From positions 100,583 through 164,582 of the forward strand of contig DAOTXL010000094.1 in assembly GCA_034435455.1 (NCBI GenBank): 64,000 nucleotides of DNA, read 5' to 3'. Made by a program: the position numbers and the translations under genes. Positions 1 through 6,636 of this stretch are shown here, piece by piece. Origin of the DNA: DAOTXL01 sp034435455 (lineage in GTDB: Bacteria; Chloroflexota; Anaerolineae; JAAYZQ01). The notes beneath the pieces are model-generated. The model made no database searches, was not told the DNA's origin, and saw only the letters and a program-made list of their open reading frames with translations. The first letter of the stretch is position 1. Every line of letters starts with the position of its first letter.

Positions 1-1
1 A

Positions 2-280
2 GGAATCCGCGAGGTGGACAACCCTTACTACGGCAACCACCAACCGGGACAGGTCCCGGCCCTGATCTTCAGCCTGGGGGCGAATGTGATGCTCACCGGT
101 GGCATGGGGGGGCGGGCGATCCTGTTCTTCCACCAGCATGGCATCGAAGGGGTGACCGGGGCCTGCGGCACCGTGCGCCAGGCGGTAGAGGGATATCTGG
201 ACGGAAACCTCCACAGCGCTGCCCCGTGCCAGGAGAGCCGGGAACATGGGCATGGGGAGATCCCGGCCAGGGGGGAGTAG
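2..280 (+). CDS. NifX/NifB-family iron-molybdenum cofactor-binding protein, 3' part only
   Basis: The reading frame is already open at the left edge, so the N-terminus lies outside the window; an internal GTG at 14 is not a convincing start. The visible part matches the C-terminal half of the small dinitrogenase FeMo-cofactor-binding fold: a strand-helix core with GANVMLTGGMGGRAILFF, then GIEGVTGACGTVRQAVEGYL. The tail contains HGHGE, a possible metal ligand. These roughly 110-130 aa proteins bind or carry Fe-S/Mo clusters; outside nitrogen fixers they commonly sit beside Mrp/MinD-type ATPases, as here. The exact cluster carried cannot be read from sequence. Confidence 0.85.
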   Translation, partial: GIREVDNPYYGNHQPGQVPALIFSLGANVMLTGGMGGRAILFFHQHGIEGVTGACGTVRQAVEGYLDGNLHSAAPCQESREHGHGEIPARGE

Positions 281-393
281 TCGGGATGCACAGGAAAGGG
301 GTTGTCAAAGAGGCCAGTTGGGACCACCCTTGGGGGAACCCAACCAACCTGAGGGGGCCCAGGCGGCCAGAGAAGTCGGGATAGGAGGAGGTC

Positions 394-606
394 ATGGGCA
401 GAGGAAAAGGACAGGGACAAGGACAGGGCCAGGGCGGCGGCCGCGGTCAGGGCCAGGGGCCGGGCCGCATGGGGGGACCCAAGGCCGCCGGCCCGGGTGG
501 CTATTGCGTTTGTCCGGCATGTGGACACAAGGTGCCGCACCAGGCCGGGCAACCGTGCTATAGCCTCACCTGCCCCCAGTGCGGTGCGACGATGGTGCGG
601 GAGTGA
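394..606 (+). CDS. Small Gly/Gln-rich protein with C-terminal zinc-ribbon/rubredoxin-like Cys motif
   Basis: A 70-aa protein with an excellent ribosome-binding site (AGGAGG, 5-6 nt before ATG). The first half is a low-complexity Gly-Gln-Arg tract. The second half holds Cys pairs: YCVCPACGHKVPH, then a single Cys, then CPQCGATMVRE. The two CPxCG knuckles are typical of a zinc ribbon or a rubredoxin-like metal site. Small proteins of this form are found next to NifX-type proteins and MinD/ferredoxin ATPases in anaerobes. Their function is not established; a metal or cluster handling role is inferred from context only. Confidence 0.75.
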   Translation: MGRGKGQGQGQGQGGGRGQGQGPGRMGGPKAAGPGGYCVCPACGHKVPHQAGQPCYSLTCPQCGATMVRE

Positions 607-731
607 GAAACGGCGGATCCCGGATCGCCGGGGATGCCGGTTGAAGCGCGCCCGGGTGAAGGGGGGAACCGTTTACCTTCGAGGGAGCAGAGCGGATCGC
701 CACAAGGGCCGGGACCTATCCGAGGACGGGG

Positions 732-780
732 GTAGGACGGCCTTTCCAGGCCGTCCGGGCAGGCTGAAAGCCTGCCCTAC
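732..780. repeat. Double-hairpin REP-like element with GTAGG/CCTAC ends
   Basis: Two adjacent perfect hairpins: a 9-bp stem at 735-743/748-756 (loop TTCC) and a 9-bp stem at 757-765/769-777 (3-nt loop). Together they are bounded by GTAG and CTAC. A second hairpin with the same GTAGGGC..GCCCTAC ends lies at 46201-46228. This suggests a dispersed REP/MITE-like family rather than a terminator, as there is no T-tract. Confidence 0.55.
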
Positions 781-830
781 AGGTTTTCGGATAGGGTCGG
801 AGGGTTGACGATAGAAAGGAGATCCTGAAC

Positions 831-1526
831 ATGGCTGAGGAGAGGGATGGATGTGTCAAACCGGTAGCGGGACCGTTGGTTTCCGCGCCACCCCCTGCTG
901 AAAAAGCAGGGACGAAAGAGGAGGTTCCCATGACAATCGCGCGGACGGGCCGAGAGGCCCCGGACTTTGAGGCTACGGCTTACATCGCAGGCCAGGGATT
1001 CAAGAACATCAAGCTGTCGGACTATCGCGGCAAGTGGATCGTGCTATGCTTCTACCCAGGCGACTTTACCTTTGTTTGACCGACAGAATTGGCGGCAGTT
1101 GCCGCCAGGTACGACCAGTTCAAGGCACTGGGCGTCGAGGTTCTGTCGGTCAGCACCGACAGCCGCTTTGTGCACAAGATCTGGCAGGAAGAGGAGCTGT
1201 CCAAGATGGTGGAAGGCGGCGTCCCCTTCCCCATGCTCTCCGACGGCGGTGGGCGGATCGGCACGGTGTACGGGGTATACGACGAGGCGGCGGGTGTGGA
1301 CGTCCGCGGCCGCTTTATCATCGATCCCGATTTCATCATCCGGGCCACCGAAGTGCTCACCCCCGAAGTGGGCCGCAACCCGGACGAACTGATCCGCCAG
1401 ATCAAGGCCTTCCAGCACAACCGGGCCACGGGCGAGGTGATGCCTTCCGGCTGGCAGCCGGGGGACAAGACCCTCAAACCGGGCCCTGCTCTGGTAGGCA
1501 AAGTCTGGCAGGAGTGGAAACCCTAA
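831..1526 (+). CDS. prxU: Selenocysteine-containing peroxiredoxin (AhpC/Prx1 type), TGA read through
   Basis: The frame from 831 stops at TGA 1077-1079 inside the peroxidatic motif (YPGDFTFV-TGA-PTEL) and continues in the same frame to TAA at 1526. In Prx1/AhpC proteins the residue at that codon is the catalytic cysteine of FVCPTE, so the TGA most simply encodes selenocysteine. The product is 231 aa with Sec83 from ATG 831 (AAGGAG site), or 198 aa with Sec50 from ATG 930 (GAGGAGG site). The Prx residues Pro and Thr of PxxxT precede the Sec, and an Arg lies in DVRGRFIID. The usual C-terminal resolving Cys (GEVCP) is Met here (GEVMP). The only other cysteines are one in VLCFYPG and Cys8 of the longer form. 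It would reduce peroxides in the cytoplasm. A plain nonsense mutation is the alternative, but the downstream half is fully conserved and a SECIS-like hairpin is present. Confidence 0.9.
1077..1107 (+). promoter_or_regulatory. UGA codon and candidate bacterial SECIS hairpin
   Basis: The TGA (1077-1079) is followed by a perfect hairpin: GGCGGC at 1091-1096, loop AGTT at 1097-1100, GCCGCC at 1101-1106. One more T-A pair (1090/1107) and possibly a T-G wobble (1089/1108) extend it. Seventeen nucleotides separate the UGA from the apical loop and a G is the second loop base. Both agree with the known rules for bacterial SECIS elements bound by SelB. The hairpin lies within conserved coding sequence, so some pairing could be chance. 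Confidence 0.7.
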
Positions 1527-1617
1527 ATGCTCCATCGGCGATCCGATCCCTGCTCCCTCCCTATGGCATTGTCCTGCAAACGCCCGCGCCATTCGCGCGA
1601 CGGCTCGCCCGCCCGCA

Positions 1618-1738
1618 GGGTGGTTTCTTGACCTCACCCCTTTTCCTCCCGATCCCTTCCCCGGCCCTCCCCCAGAGCGAGGGAAGGAGCAAGAGAGAGG
1701 AAGGGGGGTGGGGGGATGGGGTGAGGTCAAAGCCACCC
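1618..1738. repeat. MITE-like element with imperfect terminal inverted repeats
   Basis: The left end (1618-1640) and right end (1718-1738) are near-perfect inverted copies sharing TTGACCTCACCCC and its complement. The interior is C/T-rich on one arm and G/A-rich on the other, so the unit folds back on itself. No reading frame is present. It fills the gap between the peroxiredoxin and HAD genes. A non-autonomous repeat is likely; a terminator for prxU is possible. Confidence 0.45.
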
Positions 1739-1750
1739 TTGAAATAGACC

Positions 1751-2221
1751 ATGATTGCTGTAGACATTCCCGGCCAGGGAACCCTGGAGTTGGAGCACCT
1801 GGTGCTGGACCTGAACGGCACCGTGGCCCTCGACGGCGAGCTTTTGCCCGGCGTGGCCGAACGGCTGACGGCGCTGGCAACCGGCCTGACCATCCACCTG
1901 GTCACGGCCGACACACATGGCCGGGCGGCGGAAACGGCCGGGCGGATGGGGGCGCGGCTGGCCCGCATCGCAGCCGGGTACGAGGCAGGCCAGAAACGAG
2001 CCCTGGTGGAACGACTGGAGGCAGAACGGACAGTAGCTATCGGCAATGGGGCTAACGACGCCGACATGCTGGCGGCAGCGGCCCTGGGGATCGCGGTCCT
2101 GGGACCGGAAGGGCTGGCGACGGTGGCGCTGCGGGCAGCCGATGTGGCCGTGGTCCGCATCGAAGAGGCCCTGGACCTGCTGCTGTATCCCCAACGCCTG
2201 GTGGCCACCCTACGCCGGTGA
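1751..2221 (+). CDS. HAD-superfamily hydrolase, soluble P-type ATPase-like (COG4087)
   Basis: A 156-aa protein resembling the isolated phosphorylation domain of P-type ATPases. Motif I is LVLDLNGTVALDG, with nucleophile Asp and Asn in place of the usual second Asp, as is typical of this subgroup. A TAD segment follows as motif II, and motif IV is IGNGANDADML. There is no membrane segment or cap domain. Members are small cytoplasmic phosphatases of unknown substrate, often near metal or redox genes. The start ATG has no strong Shine-Dalgarno sequence and lies just after a repeat, so its promoter is unclear. Confidence 0.8.
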   Translation: MIAVDIPGQGTLELEHLVLDLNGTVALDGELLPGVAERLTALATGLTIHLVTADTHGRAAETAGRMGARLARIAAGYEAGQKRALVERLEAERTVAIGNGANDADMLAAAALGIAVLGPEGLATVALRAADVAVVRIEEALDLLLYPQRLVATLRR

Positions 2222-2266
2222 CAGAGGGAGCATAGTCCTGCCCCTCTATAGCACAGACGGCGTCCG

Positions 2267-2458
2267 GTGAAACCGCTGCCCACAGGCCTGCAGGTCGTCG
2301 CCCAGGCGCTGCCGCTGACCTACGCCATAGAGGCGCTGCAGGTGGCGCTGACCGGCGGCCCGCCGGGCCACATAGCCCCGGATCTGGCGGCCCTGGCAGC
2401 CTTTGCCGTCGTGCCATTCCTTCTGGCCGTGCGCATCCTGGGCCGACGATGGGTGTGA
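2267..2458 (+). pseudogene. C-terminal remnant of an ABC-2 type transporter permease
   Basis: The 63-residue frame matches only the end of an ABC-2 permease: a LPLTYAIEALQVALTGG segment, where intact proteins have a NPLTY-type motif, then a last membrane helix (LAALAAFAVVPFLLAVRIL) and a short basic tail. Intact permeases are about 250-400 aa, and no upstream part or partner ATPase is nearby. The nominal GTG start has no ribosome-binding site. A decayed fragment left by deletion is the simplest reading. Confidence 0.6.
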
Positions 2459-2503
2459 AGGGCGGTTTGCCACATTGTGACCGGAACCTGGGGAGGTGTG
2501 AAC

Positions 2504-3370
2504 GTGATCATCGCCGTAGCCAGCGGCAAGGGCGGCACCGGCAAGACAACCGTCGCCACCAGCCTGGCCCTATCCCTCGCGGACAGGGAGCCGCTTTTCC
2601 TGGACTGCGACGTGGAAGAGCCCAACGCCGCCCTCTTTCTCAAGCCGACGCTGACCCACCGCGAGGAGGTCGGCATCCCGATCCCGGAAGTGGATTTCGA
2701 CAGGTGCAGCTACTGCGGCCGCTGCGCCGGGGTGTGTGCCTGGCACGCGATCGCTGTGGTAAGCCGGAGGGTTTTGGTCTTCCCCGAACTATGCCACGGC
2801 TGCGGCAGTTGCACCCTCAACTGCCCGGAAGGAGCCATCCACGAGATCCTCAACGTCACCGGCAGCCTGGAAGCGGGGCGGGCCGGCCCCATCCTGTTTG
2901 CCCAGGGCACGCTGGATGTGGGTCAGGCGATGGGCACGCCGGTTATCCGCCGGTTGAAGAACCGGTATCTTCGCCCTTCGGACAGGGGGAACGGCGAGCG
3001 GGTGGTGATCCTTGACGCCCAGCCCGGCACCTCCTGTCCGGTGGTCGAGACCGTGCGCGGCGCCGATTTCGTGCTCCTGGTGACCGAACCGACCCCTTTT
3101 GGACTGCACGACCTGCGTCTGGCAGTGCAGGTCGCCCGCGACGAGCTGGGCCTGCCGGTGGGGGTGGTGGTCAACCGGGATGGCGTGGGCGATGGGGGCG
3201 TGGACGCTTACTGCGCTGCCGAAGGCATCCCCATCTTGATGCGCATCCCGCACGATCGGCGCATCGCCGAGGCGATTTCAGAGGGGAAAAGCCTGGTGGA
3301 GGTGCTGCCGGAATACCGCTCCCGGTTCATCCGGTTGTACGAGCAGATCGCCCGGGAGGTTGCCCGATGA
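2504..3370 (+). CDS. MinD-superfamily P-loop ATPase with inserted ferredoxin domain (COG1149)
   Basis: A 288-aa cytoplasmic ATPase of the Mrp/NBP35/MinD group. It has a deviant Walker A GKGGTGKTT near residue 9, a 2[4Fe-4S] ferredoxin insertion at about residues 67-110 (CSYCGRCAGVC and CHGCGSCTLNC), and DAQPGTSCPV as the switch II region. The GTG at 2504 is preferred because GGGAGGT lies 6 nt upstream; GTG at 2498 or 2477 would add a few residues. The family is thought to assemble or transfer Fe-S clusters or couple ATP to electron transfer. No specific client is proven. The end overlaps the next gene by 4 nt (ATGA), so the two are translationally coupled. Confidence 0.9.
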   Translation: MIIAVASGKGGTGKTTVATSLALSLADREPLFLDCDVEEPNAALFLKPTLTHREEVGIPIPEVDFDRCSYCGRCAGVCAWHAIAVVSRRVLVFPELCHGCGSCTLNCPEGAIHEILNVTGSLEAGRAGPILFAQGTLDVGQAMGTPVIRRLKNRYLRPSDRGNGERVVILDAQPGTSCPVVETVRGADFVLLVTEPTPFGLHDLRLAVQVARDELGLPVGVVVNRDGVGDGGVDAYCAAEGIPILMRIPHDRRIAEAISEGKSLVEVLPEYRSRFIRLYEQIAREVAR

Positions 3371-4578
3371 AACAACTGGTCATCCTCAGCGGCAAGGGGG
3401 GTACGGGCAAGACCTCGGTGGCGGCCGCGTTGGCCCATCTGGCTTCGCAGGAGATGTCCATCGTCCTGGCCGATGCCGACGTGGATGCCGCCAACCTGGA
3501 ACTGGTGCTGTCGCCGCAAAAGTTGGAAGAGCATCCTTTTATGGGCGGACAGATCGCCATCATCGCCCCCGACCGATGTTCCCTGTGCGGTCGCTGCTAC
3601 GAGGTCTGCCGCTTTGATGCCGTCATCTCTCCCCCGTTTGGGGGAGAGGGAGGCTATCGCGTGGACCCGCTGGCCTGTGAGGGCTGCGCCTCCTGCTTTT
3701 ACCGGTGCCCGGCCGAGGCGATCCGCATGGAGGAGCAGCAGGCCGGGCTGTGGTTCCGCTCCGATACGCGCTTTGGGCCGCTGTTTCACGCCCACCTCTT
3801 TGCCGGCCAGGAGAACTCGGGCAAGCTGGTGACGATGGTCAAACAGCAGGGGCGGCGGCTGGCCCTGGAGGAGGGCCGTGAGCTGCTCATGGTGGATGGG
3901 CCGCCAGGCATCGGCTGCCCGGTCATCTCGGCCAGCGCCGGGGCCGACCTTGCCCTGTTGGTAGCCGAACCCACCCTCTCCGGCGTGCACGATCTGGAGC
4001 GCATTCTGGGCACGGTGAACCACTTTCGGGTGCCGGCGATGGTGCTCATCAACAAGGCCGATGTCAATGCGGCGCACACCGCCGGCATCGAGGCCTATTG
4101 CCAGGAGCAGGGGATCGAACTTGCCGGCAAACTGCCCTACGATACGGTCGTTACCGAGGCGATAGTCCAGGGCCGGCCGGTAACCCTCTACCAACCTGAG
4201 GGAGCTGTGGCCGATGCGCTGCGCCAGGTGTGGGCCCAGGTGCGAAAACGGCTGAGGGAAGAACCGGCAGCGAAACCGGTCAGCGTGCCGGCTTTGCAGC
4301 CAGGGCCGGAGGTCATCCAGGTCAGGGGGCAACCCCTGCCCGTGCCTGTCCGCTCCGGGGTGCCGTCCGTGGTCGGCGCAGCGTTAACCTGGGTCGGGCG
4401 CGAGATCGTGCCCCGTCTGGCCGACTATATGCTCCGCACAGCCGGGCAACGGACGGCAGGCAAGGGCCAGGCCGAACGAGGCCCGGCTCGCGGCGATGGG
4501 GGGCCATCCCGACAACGCCGCCTGTGGCTGCGCCCCCGGCGCAGGCGGCATCGCCGGCAACGAGGAGGCCAAGGGTGA
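3367..4578 (+). CDS. Second MinD-type ATPase with ferredoxin insertion and long basic C-terminal tail
   Basis: The paralogous partner of the preceding gene (overlap ATGA). Residues 1-290 carry Walker A GKGGTGKTS, cluster motifs CSLCGRCYEVC and CEGCASCFYRC, and DGPPGIGCPVI. The pair is expected to act as a heterodimer, as is usual for adjacent COG1149 genes. Beyond the normal family end (about 285-300 aa) lies an extra ~110 aa: a Pro-rich linker, then an amphipathic stretch VGREIVPRLADYMLRTAG, then a Gly/Arg tail ending RRRRHRRQRGGQG. The tail may be a fused small protein of the same neighbourhood or an RNA/acidic-partner binding extension. Its stop overlaps the next start. Confidence 0.88.
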   Translation: MKQLVILSGKGGTGKTSVAAALAHLASQEMSIVLADADVDAANLELVLSPQKLEEHPFMGGQIAIIAPDRCSLCGRCYEVCRFDAVISPPFGGEGGYRVDPLACEGCASCFYRCPAEAIRMEEQQAGLWFRSDTRFGPLFHAHLFAGQENSGKLVTMVKQQGRRLALEEGRELLMVDGPPGIGCPVISASAGADLALLVAEPTLSGVHDLERILGTVNHFRVPAMVLINKADVNAAHTAGIEAYCQEQGIELAGKLPYDTVVTEAIVQGRPVTLYQPEGAVADALRQVWAQVRKRLREEPAAKPVSVPALQPGPEVIQVRGQPLPVPVRSGVPSVVGAALTWVGREIVPRLADYMLRTAGQRTAGKGQAERGPARGDGGPSRQRRLWLRPRRRRHRRQRGGQG

Positions 4579-5399
4579 TAAGGACCACCTGTCTGGTTGA
4601 CAATGCTGTCCAGGCCCGCTCCACCCTGTGGGGTGAGCATGGGCTGTCGTTTCTGATCGAAACGCAGGGCCGGCGGGCGCTGTTCGACACCGGCGCCAGC
4701 GGCTCGGTGTTGCTGCACAACCTGTCAGAAGTAGGTATCCTGCCCGGCAGCCTGACCGCCCTGGCGCTCAGCCACGCCCACTACGACCACACCGGCGGCC
4801 TGGGCGCCCTGTTGGAGCTGCGGCCCGGGTTACCCCTGTATGCCCACCCAGACCTGCTGCGTGAGCGATTCTCCCGACAGGGCGAGGATGTAAAATCGGT
4901 CGGCTTGCGGCTGACAGAGGAGACCCTCCGCCGCCTGGCCGACCTCCGTCTGAGCGCCACGCCCCAGGAGGTCCTGCCCGGCGTCTGGACCACCGGCGAG
5001 ATTGCCGACCGGTCCGAGGCGGAGGGGCGCAGCCCTCACCACTACATTCGCCACGGCGAAGGCTGGATGCCCGATCCCTATCGCGACGACCTGGCGTTGG
5101 TGCTGGACAGCCCGGCAGGGTTGGCGCTGGTGTGCGGCTGCTGCCATGCCGGCCTGCTCAACACCCTGGCCCACGTGCGGCGAACCTTTGGGCGAGATCC
5201 GGTGGCGATCCTCGGCGGGGCGCACCTGATCCATGCCGACCAGGCCCTCCTGCACCGGATCGTCGAAAGGTTGCGCTCCCTGGGGCCACCGGCCCTCTTT
5301 CTCAACCACTGCACCGGCCAGGCAGCCTATGTAGCCCTGGCCCAGGCCCTGGGCGAGCAGGTAGCCCCCTGCCCGGCAGGCACAGTGCTGGAATTTTGA
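4575..5399 (+). CDS. MBL-fold metallo-hydrolase (COG1237-like)
   Basis: A 274-aa metallo-beta-lactamase fold protein. The zinc motif SHAHYDHTGG lies near residue 65, and CGCCHAGLLNTL, a DDLALVL strand and a distal FLNHCTGQ follow. The pattern is that of the COG1237 group, related to dihydropterin-aminobenzene-phosphate synthase, which has been linked to methanopterin-like pathways. The substrate here is unknown. GTG 4575 is chosen because GAGGAGG precedes it by 6 nt and the frame further upstream runs through the previous gene. The 4-nt overlap with the MinD gene suggests a shared role in the redox operon. Confidence 0.85.
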   Translation: MIRTTCLVDNAVQARSTLWGEHGLSFLIETQGRRALFDTGASGSVLLHNLSEVGILPGSLTALALSHAHYDHTGGLGALLELRPGLPLYAHPDLLRERFSRQGEDVKSVGLRLTEETLRRLADLRLSATPQEVLPGVWTTGEIADRSEAEGRSPHHYIRHGEGWMPDPYRDDLALVLDSPAGLALVCGCCHAGLLNTLAHVRRTFGRDPVAILGGAHLIHADQALLHRIVERLRSLGPPALFLNHCTGQAAYVALAQALGEQVAPCPAGTVLEF

Positions 5400-5423
5400 A
5401 CTGAAAAAGAGAGGTTCTCCAGG

Positions 5424-6632
5424 ATGCTTTTTTCCTCCCGAACCAGGTGGATTGCCGGAGGGCTGCTCGTGGCAGCCCTCCTCGCCCTGTTAGCCGCCAT
5501 CGTCCGGCGAGGGGCACCGGGCGTGCCCGGCGGTGAACTGGCTGCCGGTGAGAGCGAGATCCTCCGGGCCCAGGTGGTGGCGGTGTTGGAAGAGGGAACC
5601 ATCACCCAGGGCGAGATCGAGCAGCCCTATCAGCGCCTGCGGTTGCGCTTTACCGGCGGGACGTTGGATGGCCAGGAGGTCGAGGTCGAGCACGGCCTGC
5701 TGGGCCTGACCAACCAGAGCCGGATGTTCCGCGCCGGCGACCGGGTGGTTGTCGAACACAGCCGCACCCCGGAGGGCGAGGAGCGGTTCTTCCTCACCGA
5801 CTATGTGCGCACCGGGCCGCTGTTATGGCTGGCGCTGCTGTTCGCAGCCGCGACGTTGCTCTTGAGCGGCTGGCAGGGCGTGCGCTCCCTGGCCGGCATG
5901 GGGGTCAGCCTGATCGTCCTCATCGCCTTTATCGTGCCCCAGATCCTGGCCGGCCACAACCCGGTGGTCATCACCCTCATCGGCTCGGTGGTGATGATGG
6001 GCATCAGCCTGTACCTGGTCTACGGCTGGCGGGCCAAAACGCACGTGGCCGTGGTCGGATTGTTCCTCAGTCTGATCCTGACCGGCCTGCTGGCGACCTG
6101 GTTTGTGGGCTGGGCACGGCTTTCTGGATTTGGAGCCGAGGAGGCCGGGTTCCTGCAGGTGGCCGGGGCGCGGTTGGACCTGCAGGGGCTGCTGCTGGCC
6201 GGGATCCTCATCGGTGCGTTGGGCGCCCTGGACGATGTGGCCATCAACCAGGCGTCGGCCATCTTTGAGCTGAACAGGGCCAATCCCCGGCTGGGCTGGA
6301 CGGCCCTGTTCCGCCACGGGATGGTCATCGGCCGCGACCACATCGCGGCCATGGTCAACACCCTGCTGCTGGCCTACGCCGGCGTGGCCCTGCCGCTCCT
6401 GCTCCTGCTCTCAGTCTATGCCGAACCGCTGGGGACGACCCTCAACCGGGAGATCATCGCCGAGGAGATCGTGCGGACCCTCGTCGGCAGCCTGGGGCTG
6501 CTGGCCGGCGTGCCGTTGACCACCCTGATCGCCGCCCTGGTTGCCCGGCGCACCTCGCCCGGCCCCGATCAGGGGCCGGGCGAAGCCGGGTCCGAAGGGG
6601 GGTTCCATGTCGAGGAAGGAGAGAAGGGATAG
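5424..6632 (+). CDS. YibE/F family membrane protein
   Basis: A 402-aa integral membrane protein. An N-terminal helix (residues 9-28) is followed by a ~100-residue extracytoplasmic beta-rich domain, then about seven further helices from residue 132. The diagnostic YibE/F segments are TLIGSVVMMGISLYLVYGW, GALGALDDVAINQASAIFEL and GRDHIAAMVNTLLLAYAG. The family is widespread in Gram-positives and Chloroflexota; its function is unknown and transport is assumed. A short Gly/Glu-rich cytoplasmic tail ends the protein. It lies 24 nt after the MBL gene and 4 nt before the next gene, so it belongs to the same transcription unit. Confidence 0.9.
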   Translation: MLFSSRTRWIAGGLLVAALLALLAAIVRRGAPGVPGGELAAGESEILRAQVVAVLEEGTITQGEIEQPYQRLRLRFTGGTLDGQEVEVEHGLLGLTNQSRMFRAGDRVVVEHSRTPEGEERFFLTDYVRTGPLLWLALLFAAATLLLSGWQGVRSLAGMGVSLIVLIAFIVPQILAGHNPVVITLIGSVVMMGISLYLVYGWRAKTHVAVVGLFLSLILTGLLATWFVGWARLSGFGAEEAGFLQVAGARLDLQGLLLAGILIGALGALDDVAINQASAIFELNRANPRLGWTALFRHGMVIGRDHIAAMVNTLLLAYAGVALPLLLLLSVYAEPLGTTLNREIIAEEIVRTLVGSLGLLAGVPLTTLIAALVARRTSPGPDQGPGEAGSEGGFHVEEGEKG

Positions 6633-6636
6633 AACC

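Noticed and set aside
1077..1079. Frameshift or nonsense mutation in the peroxiredoxin gene
   Set aside because: Both halves are in the same frame and the TGA is precisely at the peroxidatic Cys codon, followed by a SECIS-like hairpin. A random stop there is unlikely, though not excluded without the Sec machinery.
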